A stretch of DNA of 64,000 nt from Virgisporangium aliadipatigenens (GTDB taxonomy: Bacteria > Actinomycetota > Actinomycetes > Mycobacteriales > Micromonosporaceae), in NCBI RefSeq assembly GCF_016863615.1, contig NZ_BOPF01000029.1, forward strand, positions 62,001 through 126,000, in the 5' to 3' direction. Position 1 is the first letter of the stretch. Each line of letters begins with the position of its first letter. A model generated the notes under the pieces. The model saw nothing but the letters and a program-made list of their open reading frames with translations, had not been told where the DNA came from and did no database searches. Positions 1 to 7,434 of the stretch are shown here, piece after piece. The position numbers and the translations under genes were made by a program.

Positions 1-964
1 ACCGGTCTGTGCGCCCGTCCGGTCGGAAGCCGTTGCTGACGAAACGATTCCCGGACACGGTCACATGAGTCTGATCGCCGACAGCCGCGGCCTGCAGGAG
101 TACGCCGGCCGCCCCGTTGCGAGCGAACCTGTTGTCGCCGACGAACGATCCCTGCGACTCGGCGAGGGTGCCGGCCGGCTGGATCAGCAGGCCGACCGAG
201 TTCGAGGTGAACAGGTTTCCGGTTACCCGGGTGTTCGTGGTGATGTCGATCAGCGATACGCCGGTGTCGGTGCCGCTGAATGTGTTGCCCCGCACCTGTG
301 CGTTCACCGAACCGTTGGACAGGGTGACCGGCGACCGTGTGAAAGAGCTGTCGGTCAGCGTCAGGTTGTTGGTCTCCCTGACGGACAACGGTGCGTTTCT
401 GAAAACGTCGCGAACCAGGCCCGGCCGGAATGTGCTGTTGAGAAGGCGAACCGGACCTTCGGCAATCTGCGAGTCGGAGACGGTGAGGTCACGGCTGGCC
501 CGCACCTGCGCGTTCTCCGTGTTTGAGAGTAGTGCGCCGTGGTCGAACCGGACCCCGATGGTGCTCTGCAGGCGCAGTCCGACAGCGTTTCCACGGAGGC
601 GAATGTTGGAGAGAGTGGTGCTCTCCGCCGACTCCAGATAGACCCCCGAATCGAAACCGGCGACGGTCCCGTTGCGGACCACGATGTTGCCGCCCGGCAC
701 GCTCTGGGTGATTCCCGTACCACCCGCTTTTCCGATGATGGTGTGACCGCCCAGGTCCACGGTGATCGAACCGGCGCCGAGGACGAGACCATCACCGGTG
801 CAAGTGAGGTTTCGGGTGAGGGTGACATCGGCGGTGAGAACAGAACCGCAGCTGATGGAGGCGGCCGCGGCCGGCAACACGGTGATCATTTGTAAGGCAA
901 GTGTGGCGGCGGCGACGGCACACAAGTGTCGGCCGCGAGAAAACGATACGGGTCGTAAACTCAT
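1..964 (-). CDS. Secreted right-handed parallel beta-helix protein, 3' end beyond window edge
   Basis: The gene runs off the left edge, so only the first 321 residues are visible. ATG at 964 is preceded at good spacing by GAGGAG. The N terminus is a signal peptide: a basic n-region, a hydrophobic core, and an Ala-rich cleavage area near residue 36. The mature part is made of short irregular repeats rich in Asn/Gly turns, such as GGHTIIG, VVRNGTV, LSNIRLRGN, VRGNTFSG, VTGNLFTS and VSGNRFVS. This is the pattern of parallel beta-helix (pectate-lyase-like or NosD/CASH) proteins. No catalytic residues can be assigned because these folds share little sequence. It is probably an extracellular polysaccharide-binding or polysaccharide-cleaving protein, but a purely structural role is possible. 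It reads away from the operon at 1117-2975. Confidence 0.75.
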   Translation of the reverse strand, partial: MSLRPVSFSRGRHLCAVAAATLALQMITVLPAAAASISCGSVLTADVTLTRNLTCTGDGLVLGAGSITVDLGGHTIIGKAGGTGITQSVPGGNIVVRNGTVAGFDSGVYLESAESTTLSNIRLRGNAVGLRLQSTIGVRFDHGALLSNTENAQVRASRDLTVSDSQIAEGPVRLLNSTFRPGLVRDVFRNAPLSVRETNNLTLTDSSFTRSPVTLSNGSVNAQVRGNTFSGTDTGVSLIDITTNTRVTGNLFTSNSVGLLIQPAGTLAESQGSFVGDNRFARNGAAGVLLQAAAVGDQTHVTVSGNRFVSNGFRPDGRTDR

Positions 965-1116
965 GTCCACTCCTCACGCAGGGCTGACGGCCACGAAATT
1001 AGCGGCCCCGGATGATCGGCCGGTCGCATTGTCGGCACCGAGACACGGACCTCTCGAGGTTGTGCCGAATTGCGCAGGTCGTTCGGACGGAGCCGCTGCT
1101 TTCGTCTCCGGACGGC

Positions 1117-1950
1117 CTACGGCCGCCAGGAATCCGCCGCGTCGCGTGCGAAGTCGGCGAAGTCCGTCGCCGTGCGGCCGAGCGCCCGTTCCACCCCGTC
1201 GGCGACGGCCGCCTCCCGGCCGGTGCGGATCGGCGTGAGCCCGGCCGCCCAGAGCGAGGCATCCGCGCGCGGCCAGCCCTGCGCCGCCAGTTCCTCGACG
1301 AACCGCTCCGGCGGCACGGCCACGTAGCGGGCGATGCGGCCGGAGACCCGTTCGATCTCGGCGAGCGCGTCGGCGACGGTGAGCGCCCGCGGGCCGGACA
1401 GTTCGTAGATCTCGCCGGCGTGCCCGTCCCCGGTGAGCGCCGCCACGGCCACGTCGGCGATGTCGCCGGTGTCGACCCAGGCCGCCGCGCCGTCGCCGGC
1501 GGCCAGGCGCAGTTCGCCGCGCAGGACCGGGTCGCGGAAGAACCCCTCGCTGAAGTTCTGCGCGAACCATCCCGGGCGCAGGATCGTCCAGCGCAGACCG
1601 GTCGCGCGGAGGGCACGTTCGTTCGGCGCGTGGCTGCCCGCGCCGTCGTAGCCGTCGCCGTAGTAGCCGGGCACGTCGCTGCCCCGGGCCGACAGCAGCA
1701 CCAGCCGTTCGACGCCGCTCCGCTCGGCCGTCGCGAGGAACGCGGGCACCGTCGTCGCGTCGTCCGGCGGCGCCACGTACACACCGGCGATGCCGTCCAG
1801 CACCGGTGCCCAGGTGGCTTCGTCGGCCCAGTCGAAACGCCGTTCCCCCGAACGGGAGGCCGACCGGACCGGGACGCCGAGGGCCCGCAGCCGCGCCACC
1901 ACGGCCCGGCCGGTCTTGCCGGTACCACCGACGACGAGGAACGGTGTCAT
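1117..1950 (-). CDS. NmrA/SDR-type NAD(P)-binding protein
   Basis: 277 residues. The N terminus has the Rossmann nucleotide motif VVGGTGKTG (GxxGxxG, residues 6-14). The rest follows the atypical SDR/NmrA family (NAD(P)H-binding, quinone-oxidoreductase-2-like): LVLLSARGS after the fourth strand, RWTILRPGWFAQNF in the substrate domain, and a C-terminal region typical of the YtfG/QorB group. The canonical SDR Tyr-x-x-x-Lys pair is not evident, so it may sense redox cofactor or use quinones or aldehydes as substrate. Its ATG lies inside the stop codon of the upstream oxidoreductase (ATGA overlap), so the two are translationally coupled and probably co-regulated by the divergent XRE regulator. 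Confidence 0.8.
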   Translation of the reverse strand: MTPFLVVGGTGKTGRAVVARLRALGVPVRSASRSGERRFDWADEATWAPVLDGIAGVYVAPPDDATTVPAFLATAERSGVERLVLLSARGSDVPGYYGDGYDGAGSHAPNERALRATGLRWTILRPGWFAQNFSEGFFRDPVLRGELRLAAGDGAAAWVDTGDIADVAVAALTGDGHAGEIYELSGPRALTVADALAEIERVSGRIARYVAVPPERFVEELAAQGWPRADASLWAAGLTPIRTGREAAVADGVERALGRTATDFADFARDAADSWRP

Positions 1951-2975
1951 GCCCGCTGCCCGGCGTCGAGACGGACGAGCATCTTGCCGGTGGCGGCGCC
2001 GTTCAGCACGCCGATCAATGCTTCGGGGGCGCGCTCCAGGCCGTCGACCACGGTCTCGGTGGTGTGCAGGGAACCCGCGCGCAGCCAGCCGGCCGCGCGT
2101 TCGATCCACTCGGGGAAGCGGTGCAGGTGCGAGGTCACCAGCATGCCCCGCATGGTCACCTCCTTCCAGTACGCCTCGAACAGGTTGTCGGGGCCGGGCA
2201 CCGGCGCGGTCGCGTTGTAGCCGCTGATCGCGCCGACGAGGGCGAAGCGGGCGCCGGGCCGGGCGGCGCCGATGGCGGCGGCGAGGTGGTCCCCGCCGAC
2301 GTTGTCGAGGTAGACGTCGATGCCGTCGGGTGCGGCGGCGGCCAACTGCGCGGCGATCGGGCCGGCGTGGTGGTCGAGGGCGGCGTCGTAGCCGAGGTCC
2401 GCCAGGAGCCGCTTCGCCTTCTGCGGCCCGCCGGCGGAGCCGATGATCCGCGTTCCACCGAGAAGTTTGGCGACCTGGCCGGCGACGCTGCCGACCGCCC
2501 CGGCGGCGGAGGAGACGAAGACGGTGTCGCCGGGGCGCACCGGCGCGATCTCGGTGAGCGCGACGTAGGCGGTGAGGCCGGTCGTGCCCAGCGGGCCGAG
2601 GTACGCCTGCGGCGGCACCGCCGCGACGTCGATCACCTGCGCGGCGGCGGCGTCGACGACGGCGAGGTCGCGCCAGCCGAGGAAGTGCGACACGGTGGCG
2701 CCGACCGGGATCAGGTCCGACCGGGACTCGAGGACCGCGCCGACGGCGCTGCCGTCGAGTGCGACATTCAGCGGGAACGGTGGGAGGTACGACGGCGCGT
2801 CGTCCATCCGCCCGCGCATGTACGGGTCGACGGACATCCACGTGTTGCGGACCAGGATCTGCCCCTCGGCGAGCGGGGGAACGGTGCTGCGCACGAGTGC
2901 GAAGTGCTGCGGGCCGGGAACGCCGTGCGGCCGGCCCGCCAGCCGGATCTCCCGGCCGGTGCGATCGGATGTCAT
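1947..2975 (-). CDS. MDR-family NADP-dependent oxidoreductase (CurA-like)
   Basis: About 342 residues, the normal length of zinc-free medium-chain dehydrogenases of the curcumin reductase / leukotriene B4 dehydrogenase group. It reduces the C=C bond of alpha,beta-unsaturated carbonyls with NADPH. Diagnostic parts are VDPYMRGRM near residue 50, GLTAYVAL, the cofactor loop SSAAGAVGSVAGQVAKL, and the catalytic-region block DVYLDNVGG. Zinc ligands are absent. ATG 2975 is preferred because the protein then begins like its relatives; an in-frame ATG at 2987 is an alternative, and neither has a strong Shine-Dalgarno. It is divergent from the XRE regulator at 3055, with a shared control region, and coupled to the NmrA-like gene downstream. 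Confidence 0.85.
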   Translation of the reverse strand: MTSDRTGREIRLAGRPHGVPGPQHFALVRSTVPPLAEGQILVRNTWMSVDPYMRGRMDDAPSYLPPFPLNVALDGSAVGAVLESRSDLIPVGATVSHFLGWRDLAVVDAAAAQVIDVAAVPPQAYLGPLGTTGLTAYVALTEIAPVRPGDTVFVSSAAGAVGSVAGQVAKLLGGTRIIGSAGGPQKAKRLLADLGYDAALDHHAGPIAAQLAAAAPDGIDVYLDNVGGDHLAAAIGAARPGARFALVGAISGYNATAPVPGPDNLFEAYWKEVTMRGMLVTSHLHRFPEWIERAAGWLRAGSLHTTETVVDGLERAPEALIGVLNGAATGKMLVRLDAGQRA

Positions 2976-3017
2976 GCGGGACAGCATCTGCGGCGGATCA
3001 TGACCCAGCCAGGCTCC

Positions 3018-3047
3018 TGGGTTGGGTACCCAAGAGCTGGCTACCCT
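3018..3047 (+). promoter_or_regulatory. Leaderless promoter with palindromic operator for the XRE regulator
   Basis: A perfect 12-bp palindrome TTGGGTACCCAA occupies 3022-3033 between two divergent genes. A -35-like TGGGTT (3018-3023) and a -10-like TACCCT (3042-3047), 18 bp apart, place transcription start at or next to the GTG at 3055, so the message would be leaderless. The palindrome sits over the end of the -35 box and in the spacer, where a repressor would block polymerase. Autoregulation and control of the divergent oxidoreductase operon are inferred. Confidence 0.45.
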
Positions 3048-3054
3048 TGGCGCG

Positions 3055-3861
3055 GTGGACCTCCGAGCCGAGCTGAGCGCCTTTCTGATCTCCCGTCGGG
3101 CACGGCTGCAGCCGGCGAGCGTCGGCGTGCCGGACTACGGCGGACGCCGCCGCGTGCCGGGGCTGCGCCGCGAGGAGCTGGCGCAGCTCGCCGGGGTCAG
3201 CCTCACCCACTACACCCGGCTGGAGCAGGGCCACGGCCGCAACGTCTCCACCGAGGTCGTCGACGCCGTGGCCAGGGCGCTGCGGCTCGACGCCGACGAG
3301 CGGGAACACCTGACGAACCTGATGCACCCGCCGCGGGCGGTCCCCGATCCCGGCGAGCCGACGGTGCGCAAGGACCTGCTGTGCCTCATCGACGGCATGC
3401 CGGACTCGCCCGCGTTCGTGCACGGCCGGCACGGCAACATCCTGGCCCGCAACGCCCCGGCCGGCGCACTGCTGGGTGCGGCCGGCGAGTCCTGGCCGCA
3501 CCTGGTCCTGGTCGACGGCCCGTTGCGCTCGATGCTCGACGATCACGACCGCGAACTGCTGGCCCGCCGGCACGCCGCCTACCTGCGGCTGTGCCTGAGC
3601 CGCTATCCGGGCGATCCGGCACTGGTCGCGCTCGCCGGGTCGCTGCACGCGGCGAGCGCCGAGTTCCGCCGGTTGTGGGCGGAGCACGAGGTGGCCGACT
3701 GGTCGAGGGTGACCTGCCGGCTGCGCCACCCGGTGGCGGGCGAGATCGTCGTCGCCGTCGACGTGATGCGGCCGAGCGGGGAGCCCGGCCAGTGGGTCGT
3801 GACGTTCACGACGGAACCGGGCTCACCTTCCCAGGCGGCGCTGCGCGGGCTGGTCGGATGA
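3055..3861 (+). CDS. XRE-type helix-turn-helix regulator with MmyB-like domain
   Basis: 268 residues starting at GTG 3055. A longer TTG start at 3022 is in frame but would begin inside the palindromic operator. Residues 1-80 form the HTH: after the conserved LSAFLISRRARLQP opening comes GLRREELAQLAGVSLTHYTRLEQG, the classic recognition-helix region of this family. The rest matches the MmyB-like PAS-fold ligand domain (the run from DLLCLIDGM to the LWAEHEV block), which is thought to bind a fatty acid or another small hydrophobic ligand. Such regulators are typically divergent from a small oxidoreductase gene that they repress, which is the arrangement here. The stop codon overlaps the next ATG. 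Confidence 0.85.
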   Translation: MDLRAELSAFLISRRARLQPASVGVPDYGGRRRVPGLRREELAQLAGVSLTHYTRLEQGHGRNVSTEVVDAVARALRLDADEREHLTNLMHPPRAVPDPGEPTVRKDLLCLIDGMPDSPAFVHGRHGNILARNAPAGALLGAAGESWPHLVLVDGPLRSMLDDHDRELLARRHAAYLRLCLSRYPGDPALVALAGSLHAASAEFRRLWAEHEVADWSRVTCRLRHPVAGEIVVAVDVMRPSGEPGQWVVTFTTEPGSPSQAALRGLVG

Positions 3862-4721
3862 CCTCCGCGCCCCGCCCACCGGATGCCGACCGCCCGGGGT
3901 ACCTGCTGGACAACGCGCGCGCCGAGGCGGGCGAGCGGTTCGGGTGGCTGGCGGAGCTCTTCGACGGGGTGACGCGCGGACACGTCGAACGCCTCGGGAT
4001 CGGGGCCGGCTCGCGCTGCTGGGAGGTGGGCGCCGGCGGCCGCAGTGTCCCGGAGGCGCTCGCGGCGGCCGTCGGCCCGACCGGGTACGTGCTCGCCACC
4101 GACATCGACCCGTCGTGGCTGGCGGCGGGCGACGGCTACGAGGTGCGCCGGCACGACGTCGCCGCCGACCCGCCGCCGGAGCCGGGAACGTTCGACCTGG
4201 TGCACGCCCGGCTCGTGCTGGTGCACCTACCCGACCGGGCCCGGGCGTTGGCCACGATGGTGGCCGCACTGCGGCCCGGCGGCCGGCTGCTGGTCGAGGA
4301 CGCCGACACCGCGCTGCAGCCGTTGGCGTGCCTGGACGACAGCGGTCCGGCGCAGCGGCGGGCCAACCGGCTGCGCGACGCGGTCCGGCAGTTGCTGGTG
4401 GGCCGTGGCGCGGACCTGCGCTACGGCCGCACCCTGCCGCGCGCGCTGCGGGAGGCGGGCCTGGTCGACGTCGCGGCGGCGGGCTTCTTCCCGCTCGGCG
4501 GGCCGGCCTGCGACCGGTTGGAGGCGGCGACCGTCCGGCACGTGCGCGGCGAACTCCTCGCGGCGGGGCTGGCCGACGACGCGGAGATCGACGCGCATCT
4601 GGCCGCGATCGACGCCGGCGAACTCGACCTGACCCTCGCGCCGCTGATCTCGGCCTGGGGCCGCCGGCCCGTCGATCCGCTCACGCCGCTCTCCCGCCCG
4701 GCGGTCACCGCCGCCGCGTAA
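3858..4721 (+). CDS. Class I SAM-dependent methyltransferase
   Basis: 287 residues. Motif I is degenerate but visible (CWEVGAGGRSVPEALAA, residues about 54-70). It is followed by the acidic end of strand 2 (VLATDIDPSWL) and motif IV/post-II (FDLVHARLVLVHLPDR, then ALRPGGRLLVEDAD), the pattern of UbiE/Methyltransf_25 small-molecule methyltransferases. A C-terminal cap of about 100 residues is typical of enzymes acting on diffusible substrates. The start codon lies in the stop of the XRE regulator gene (ATGA), so they are co-translated. The substrate cannot be deduced. Confidence 0.85.
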   Translation: MTSAPRPPDADRPGYLLDNARAEAGERFGWLAELFDGVTRGHVERLGIGAGSRCWEVGAGGRSVPEALAAAVGPTGYVLATDIDPSWLAAGDGYEVRRHDVAADPPPEPGTFDLVHARLVLVHLPDRARALATMVAALRPGGRLLVEDADTALQPLACLDDSGPAQRRANRLRDAVRQLLVGRGADLRYGRTLPRALREAGLVDVAAAGFFPLGGPACDRLEAATVRHVRGELLAAGLADDAEIDAHLAAIDAGELDLTLAPLISAWGRRPVDPLTPLSRPAVTAAA

Positions 4722-4752
4722 CGAAAAGCGCCGCTCACCCCGTCCAACGTTC

Positions 4753-5649
4753 ATGAAGATCATTTACCGGGGCCTGCGCCCGGCGGACACGGACGCCGCC
4801 GTCGACCTGCTCGCGCAGACGGGCGCGGTCGACAACCGGCACCGGCTGCGCACGGCGCTCGCGTCAACGGGCGAGAGCACCACGGCGCTGACGGCGGAAC
4901 ACGACGGGCGGGTCGTCGGTGCGGCGCTGCTGGCCGCGGAGGCCACCTACGCCGGTACCCGCACCGCGACCGTGGCGGTGGCGGAAGCCCTGCGCGGCAA
5001 CGGGATCGGCACCGCCCTCGCCCGGCGGCTGAGCGCACGCATGGGCCCCGACGCCGGCATCCGCGCCGAACTCTGCGACGACCAACCCCGCGGCCGGCAT
5101 TTCGCCGAACGCCACGGCCTGCGGGTGAGCGCGCACAGCATCGGCTGGATCCGCCCGGTGGAGCCGGGCACCGGAACATCCACCGCGGCCCGCGACGCGG
5201 CGCATGCGGCCGGCGTGCGGATCCGTTCCACCACGGTCGATGCGGAACCCGACGTCGTCATCGCCGTCGCGGCGGACGCCTTGCGGACCCTGCCCGGCAG
5301 CGCGGGCTACCGCCCGGTGTTCGACACCGCCGAGGCGGTGCTGTCGAGGTTCGCGCCGGGGTCCCACCTGCTGGTGGCCGAGGGCGAACTCGGCACCGCC
5401 GGCCTCGGCATCCTGCGGCCGGTGCCCCGAACGGGGCAGTGGTACACCGACGCCACGATGGTCGTCTCGCGCTACCGCCGTCGCGGGGTGGCGCGCGCGT
5501 TGAAGTGGGCGCAGTTGGCCGCGGCGGCGCAGGGCGGCGCGGAGTCCGTGACCGCGCACAACCACGAGCACAACACCGCCATCATCGCGCTGAACGAGTC
5601 CGTGGGCATGCAGCCGCACACCGGTTACTGGACCTTCACGCGCGAGTGA
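4753..5649 (+). CDS. Tandem GNAT N-acetyltransferase
   Basis: 298 residues with two GNAT folds. The first (about 1-140) carries the acetyl-CoA pyrophosphate loop in VAEALRGNGIGTALARRL (R/Q-x-x-G-x-G/A). The second (about 150-298) has VVSRYRRRGVARALKWAQL followed by AHNHEHNTAIIALNESVGM, the usual C-terminal Asn and beta-bulge region. Two-domain GNATs of this size in actinomycetes include mycothiol-synthase-like and antibiotic-modifying enzymes; the sequence does not decide between them. It lies 31 bp after the methyltransferase on the same strand and converges with the DUF5710 gene. Confidence 0.8.
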   Translation: MKIIYRGLRPADTDAAVDLLAQTGAVDNRHRLRTALASTGESTTALTAEHDGRVVGAALLAAEATYAGTRTATVAVAEALRGNGIGTALARRLSARMGPDAGIRAELCDDQPRGRHFAERHGLRVSAHSIGWIRPVEPGTGTSTAARDAAHAAGVRIRSTTVDAEPDVVIAVAADALRTLPGSAGYRPVFDTAEAVLSRFAPGSHLLVAEGELGTAGLGILRPVPRTGQWYTDATMVVSRYRRRGVARALKWAQLAAAAQGGAESVTAHNHEHNTAIIALNESVGMQPHTGYWTFTRE

Positions 5650-5663
5650 TGAGGGGGCCGGTG

Positions 5664-6383
5664 TCACGGGCCGGGACGGCCCCGGCTCTGCCGGCTCAAC
5701 GTCTCGGTGGCTATGGCGTCCCGGTCGGCGGCATCGGGTGGTGGCGTCACCGTGATGCCGGCGTCGGTCAGGATGCTCAGGTCGAGGGCCCACCGGATGC
5801 GGGACAGCTGGAACCACACCTCGAAGGCGACCTCGACGTGTTCGACGGCTTCGGCCCGGGTCATGCCGGTGACGGCCATCAGGTGTGCGTACGCCTCCGT
5901 CTCGCGGCCGCGCACCTGGGCCAGCCCGAAGTGGGTGACGCCGTGGCAACGGCTGCACAGGCAGATGAGCCGGCCCAGCCGTTGGACCCGCGTGGTGTCG
6001 TTGTAGGTCCACCGTTCGTGGGCCTCGAGCCACCGCTTCGCGCGCGGGTCCTCGGCGGCGCCGCAGATCTCGCACCGGTGCCCGGCCCGCCGGGTGATCA
6101 TCCGCCGCAGCCGTTCCCAGTCCCGCTGGTCGACGCACGAACGGACGTTGGTGAACCAGCAGCTGCGCGGCACCAGGTCGACGAAGAGCCCGGCACCGAG
6201 CGAGCGGTCCTCGCCGGGCAGCAGGTCGGGGACGTCGGCCCGGGCCGCCCAGGCCTGCAGGGCGGTGATGCCGGCGCGTGGCGCGTACCAGCGCTTCGCG
6301 TCCCGGTCCCATCGCGCGCCGGCCCGCTTCGCGGCGTCCTTCTCCGCGAACGGCACGTCGAGCCAGATCCGTTCGGTCACCAT
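5664..6383 (-). CDS. DUF5710 and HNH-like zinc-finger protein
   Basis: 239 residues. Residues about 5-40 are a DUF5710 module (LDVPFAEKDAAKRAGARWD then KRWYAP), a short DNA-associated domain common in plasmid primases and conjugation proteins. The middle carries two Cys pairs, CEIC and CSRCH, flanking LEAHERW, the spacing of an HNH-type beta-beta-alpha zinc fold with LEAH as the possible catalytic His strand. It could be a nuclease or a degenerate DNA-binding protein. No neighbouring gene points to phage or plasmid origin, and GC content is like that of its surroundings. It is convergent with the GNAT gene. Confidence 0.6.
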   Translation of the reverse strand: MVTERIWLDVPFAEKDAAKRAGARWDRDAKRWYAPRAGITALQAWAARADVPDLLPGEDRSLGAGLFVDLVPRSCWFTNVRSCVDQRDWERLRRMITRRAGHRCEICGAAEDPRAKRWLEAHERWTYNDTTRVQRLGRLICLCSRCHGVTHFGLAQVRGRETEAYAHLMAVTGMTRAEAVEHVEVAFEVWFQLSRIRWALDLSILTDAGITVTPPPDAADRDAIATETLSRQSRGRPGP

Positions 6384-6445
6384 CGCCCCGCAACGGTACG
6401 CGGCCGGCGATCCCGTCGCGCCCGGGCGGGGTTTCCGCCGTCCGG

Positions 6446-6501
6446 CCGGGTGAGGTCTCCTCGGGTCGCCGGGTTGAGGTCTCGTAGGGTCGCCGGGTGA
6501 G
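6446..6501 (+). repeat. Short tandem direct repeat before a GTG start
   Basis: Two tandem copies of a 23-24 bp unit (6446-6468 and 6469-6492), each starting CCGGGT and containing TGAGGTCTC and GGGTCG, followed by the beginning of a third (6493-6501). The third partial copy contains the GTG start codon at 6497. The repeat lies between a minus-strand gene and a plus-strand gene and may be a direct-repeat operator or a slippage product. Confidence 0.55.
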
Positions 6502-7333
6502 TGCGAGTTTCGACATCCGGGTCGGTCGGCCCGACGCCGTGTACGACATCCCGGAGCCGGAGCGGCGCGAAACCGTGCGCGGCAACGATTTCCTGCTGCG
6601 CGAGGAGCGGGCCGGCTGGTTCGTCCGGTGCCTGCTGCCGGTGTCGCTGACCGGCGGCGTCACCGTGACGTTCGGCGCGTGGGTGCGCGTGGACGAGGAG
6701 ACGTTCGGGCGGATCGGGTCGGCGTGGCAGTCTCCCTCGTACCCGCGGCTGCGCTTCACGGGCGAGTTCGGCAACGCGGTCCAGCCGTGGGGGAGCGAGT
6801 TGCTCGGTGCCCCGGTCAGCGCCGCCGTGCGGGACGAGGACGCCCTGCCGTACGTGGTGGCGGATGCCTCGGCGCCGCTGCTGTCCACCGTGGTCACCGA
6901 CACGTGGGAACGCGACGAGGTGCTCAGTTCGCTGTGGCAGGCGCTGCCGGTCGCCGTCGAGCACCGCGTGACCCGGAACTGGTCGGTGCGCCGCGGCGCG
7001 GGCATGCGGGCGATGCTGCACGAGGGCCAGATGCGCTTCGTCGGGCCGGGGCGCACGGTCATCATCGACGCGTTCAACGTGCCCGCCGGGCAGACTGCCG
7101 AGGAGGTCACGGCGTCGACGTTCGCGGACGCTCCGCCGCACGCCGAGCACTTCCGCGAGGACGACCGGCGGGCCTACCGGGTGTCGTCCACCCGGGGCGG
7201 GGCCGAGCGGCACGACCTGTACGCCGTGGTCACCGGTCCGACCGGCTTTCTGCTGCTCAACTGCGTCCACGATGCCGCCGGCGACGCCGGGTGGGCGCTG
7301 GAGACGTTCCGCTCGGTGCGCTTCGACGATTGA
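6497..7333 (+). CDS. DUF2199-like protein
   Basis: 278 residues, start GTG at 6497. The central part (FLLREERAGWFVRCLLPV, then FGAWVRVDEETFGRI and RLRFTGEFGN) follows the DUF2199 layout, a soluble domain of unknown function often found alone in actinomycetes. The C-terminal half (HEGQMRFVGPGRTVII, DDRRAYRVSSTRGG) does not match anything I recognise. No signal peptide, membrane segment or metal motif is seen. A strong hairpin follows downstream at 7383-7428. No function can be assigned. Confidence 0.6.
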   Translation: MSASFDIRVGRPDAVYDIPEPERRETVRGNDFLLREERAGWFVRCLLPVSLTGGVTVTFGAWVRVDEETFGRIGSAWQSPSYPRLRFTGEFGNAVQPWGSELLGAPVSAAVRDEDALPYVVADASAPLLSTVVTDTWERDEVLSSLWQALPVAVEHRVTRNWSVRRGAGMRAMLHEGQMRFVGPGRTVIIDAFNVPAGQTAEEVTASTFADAPPHAEHFREDDRRAYRVSSTRGGAERHDLYAVVTGPTGFLLLNCVHDAAGDAGWALETFRSVRFDD

Positions 7334-7349
7334 GGCCGTGCGGCTCTAC

Positions 7350-7366
7350 TTGCGACTAGTTCGCAA
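7350..7366. promoter_or_regulatory. Operator-like inverted repeat TTGCGA-n5-TCGCAA
   Basis: TTGCGACTAGTTCGCAA has perfect 6-bp arms around CTAGT, the size and symmetry of a TetR-family operator. It is followed by a good ribosome-binding sequence (GGGGAGG, 7370-7376) and an ATG at 7378 that opens only a short reading frame with no recognisable product. Confidence 0.35.
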
Positions 7367-7382
7367 TAAGGGGAGGATGGCG

Positions 7383-7428
7383 GACGGTGTCCCGGCTCGC
7401 GGTGATCCTCCCTTGCCGGGACACCGTC
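7383..7428. terminator. Bidirectional terminator hairpin
   Basis: A perfect 13-bp inverted repeat (GACGGTGTCCCGG at 7383-7395, its complement at 7416-7428) with a 20-nt loop lies between two convergent genes (plus strand ending 7333, minus strand ending 7435). No U-run follows, as is common in high-GC actinomycetes. Confidence 0.65.
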
Positions 7429-7434
7429 GGACCG

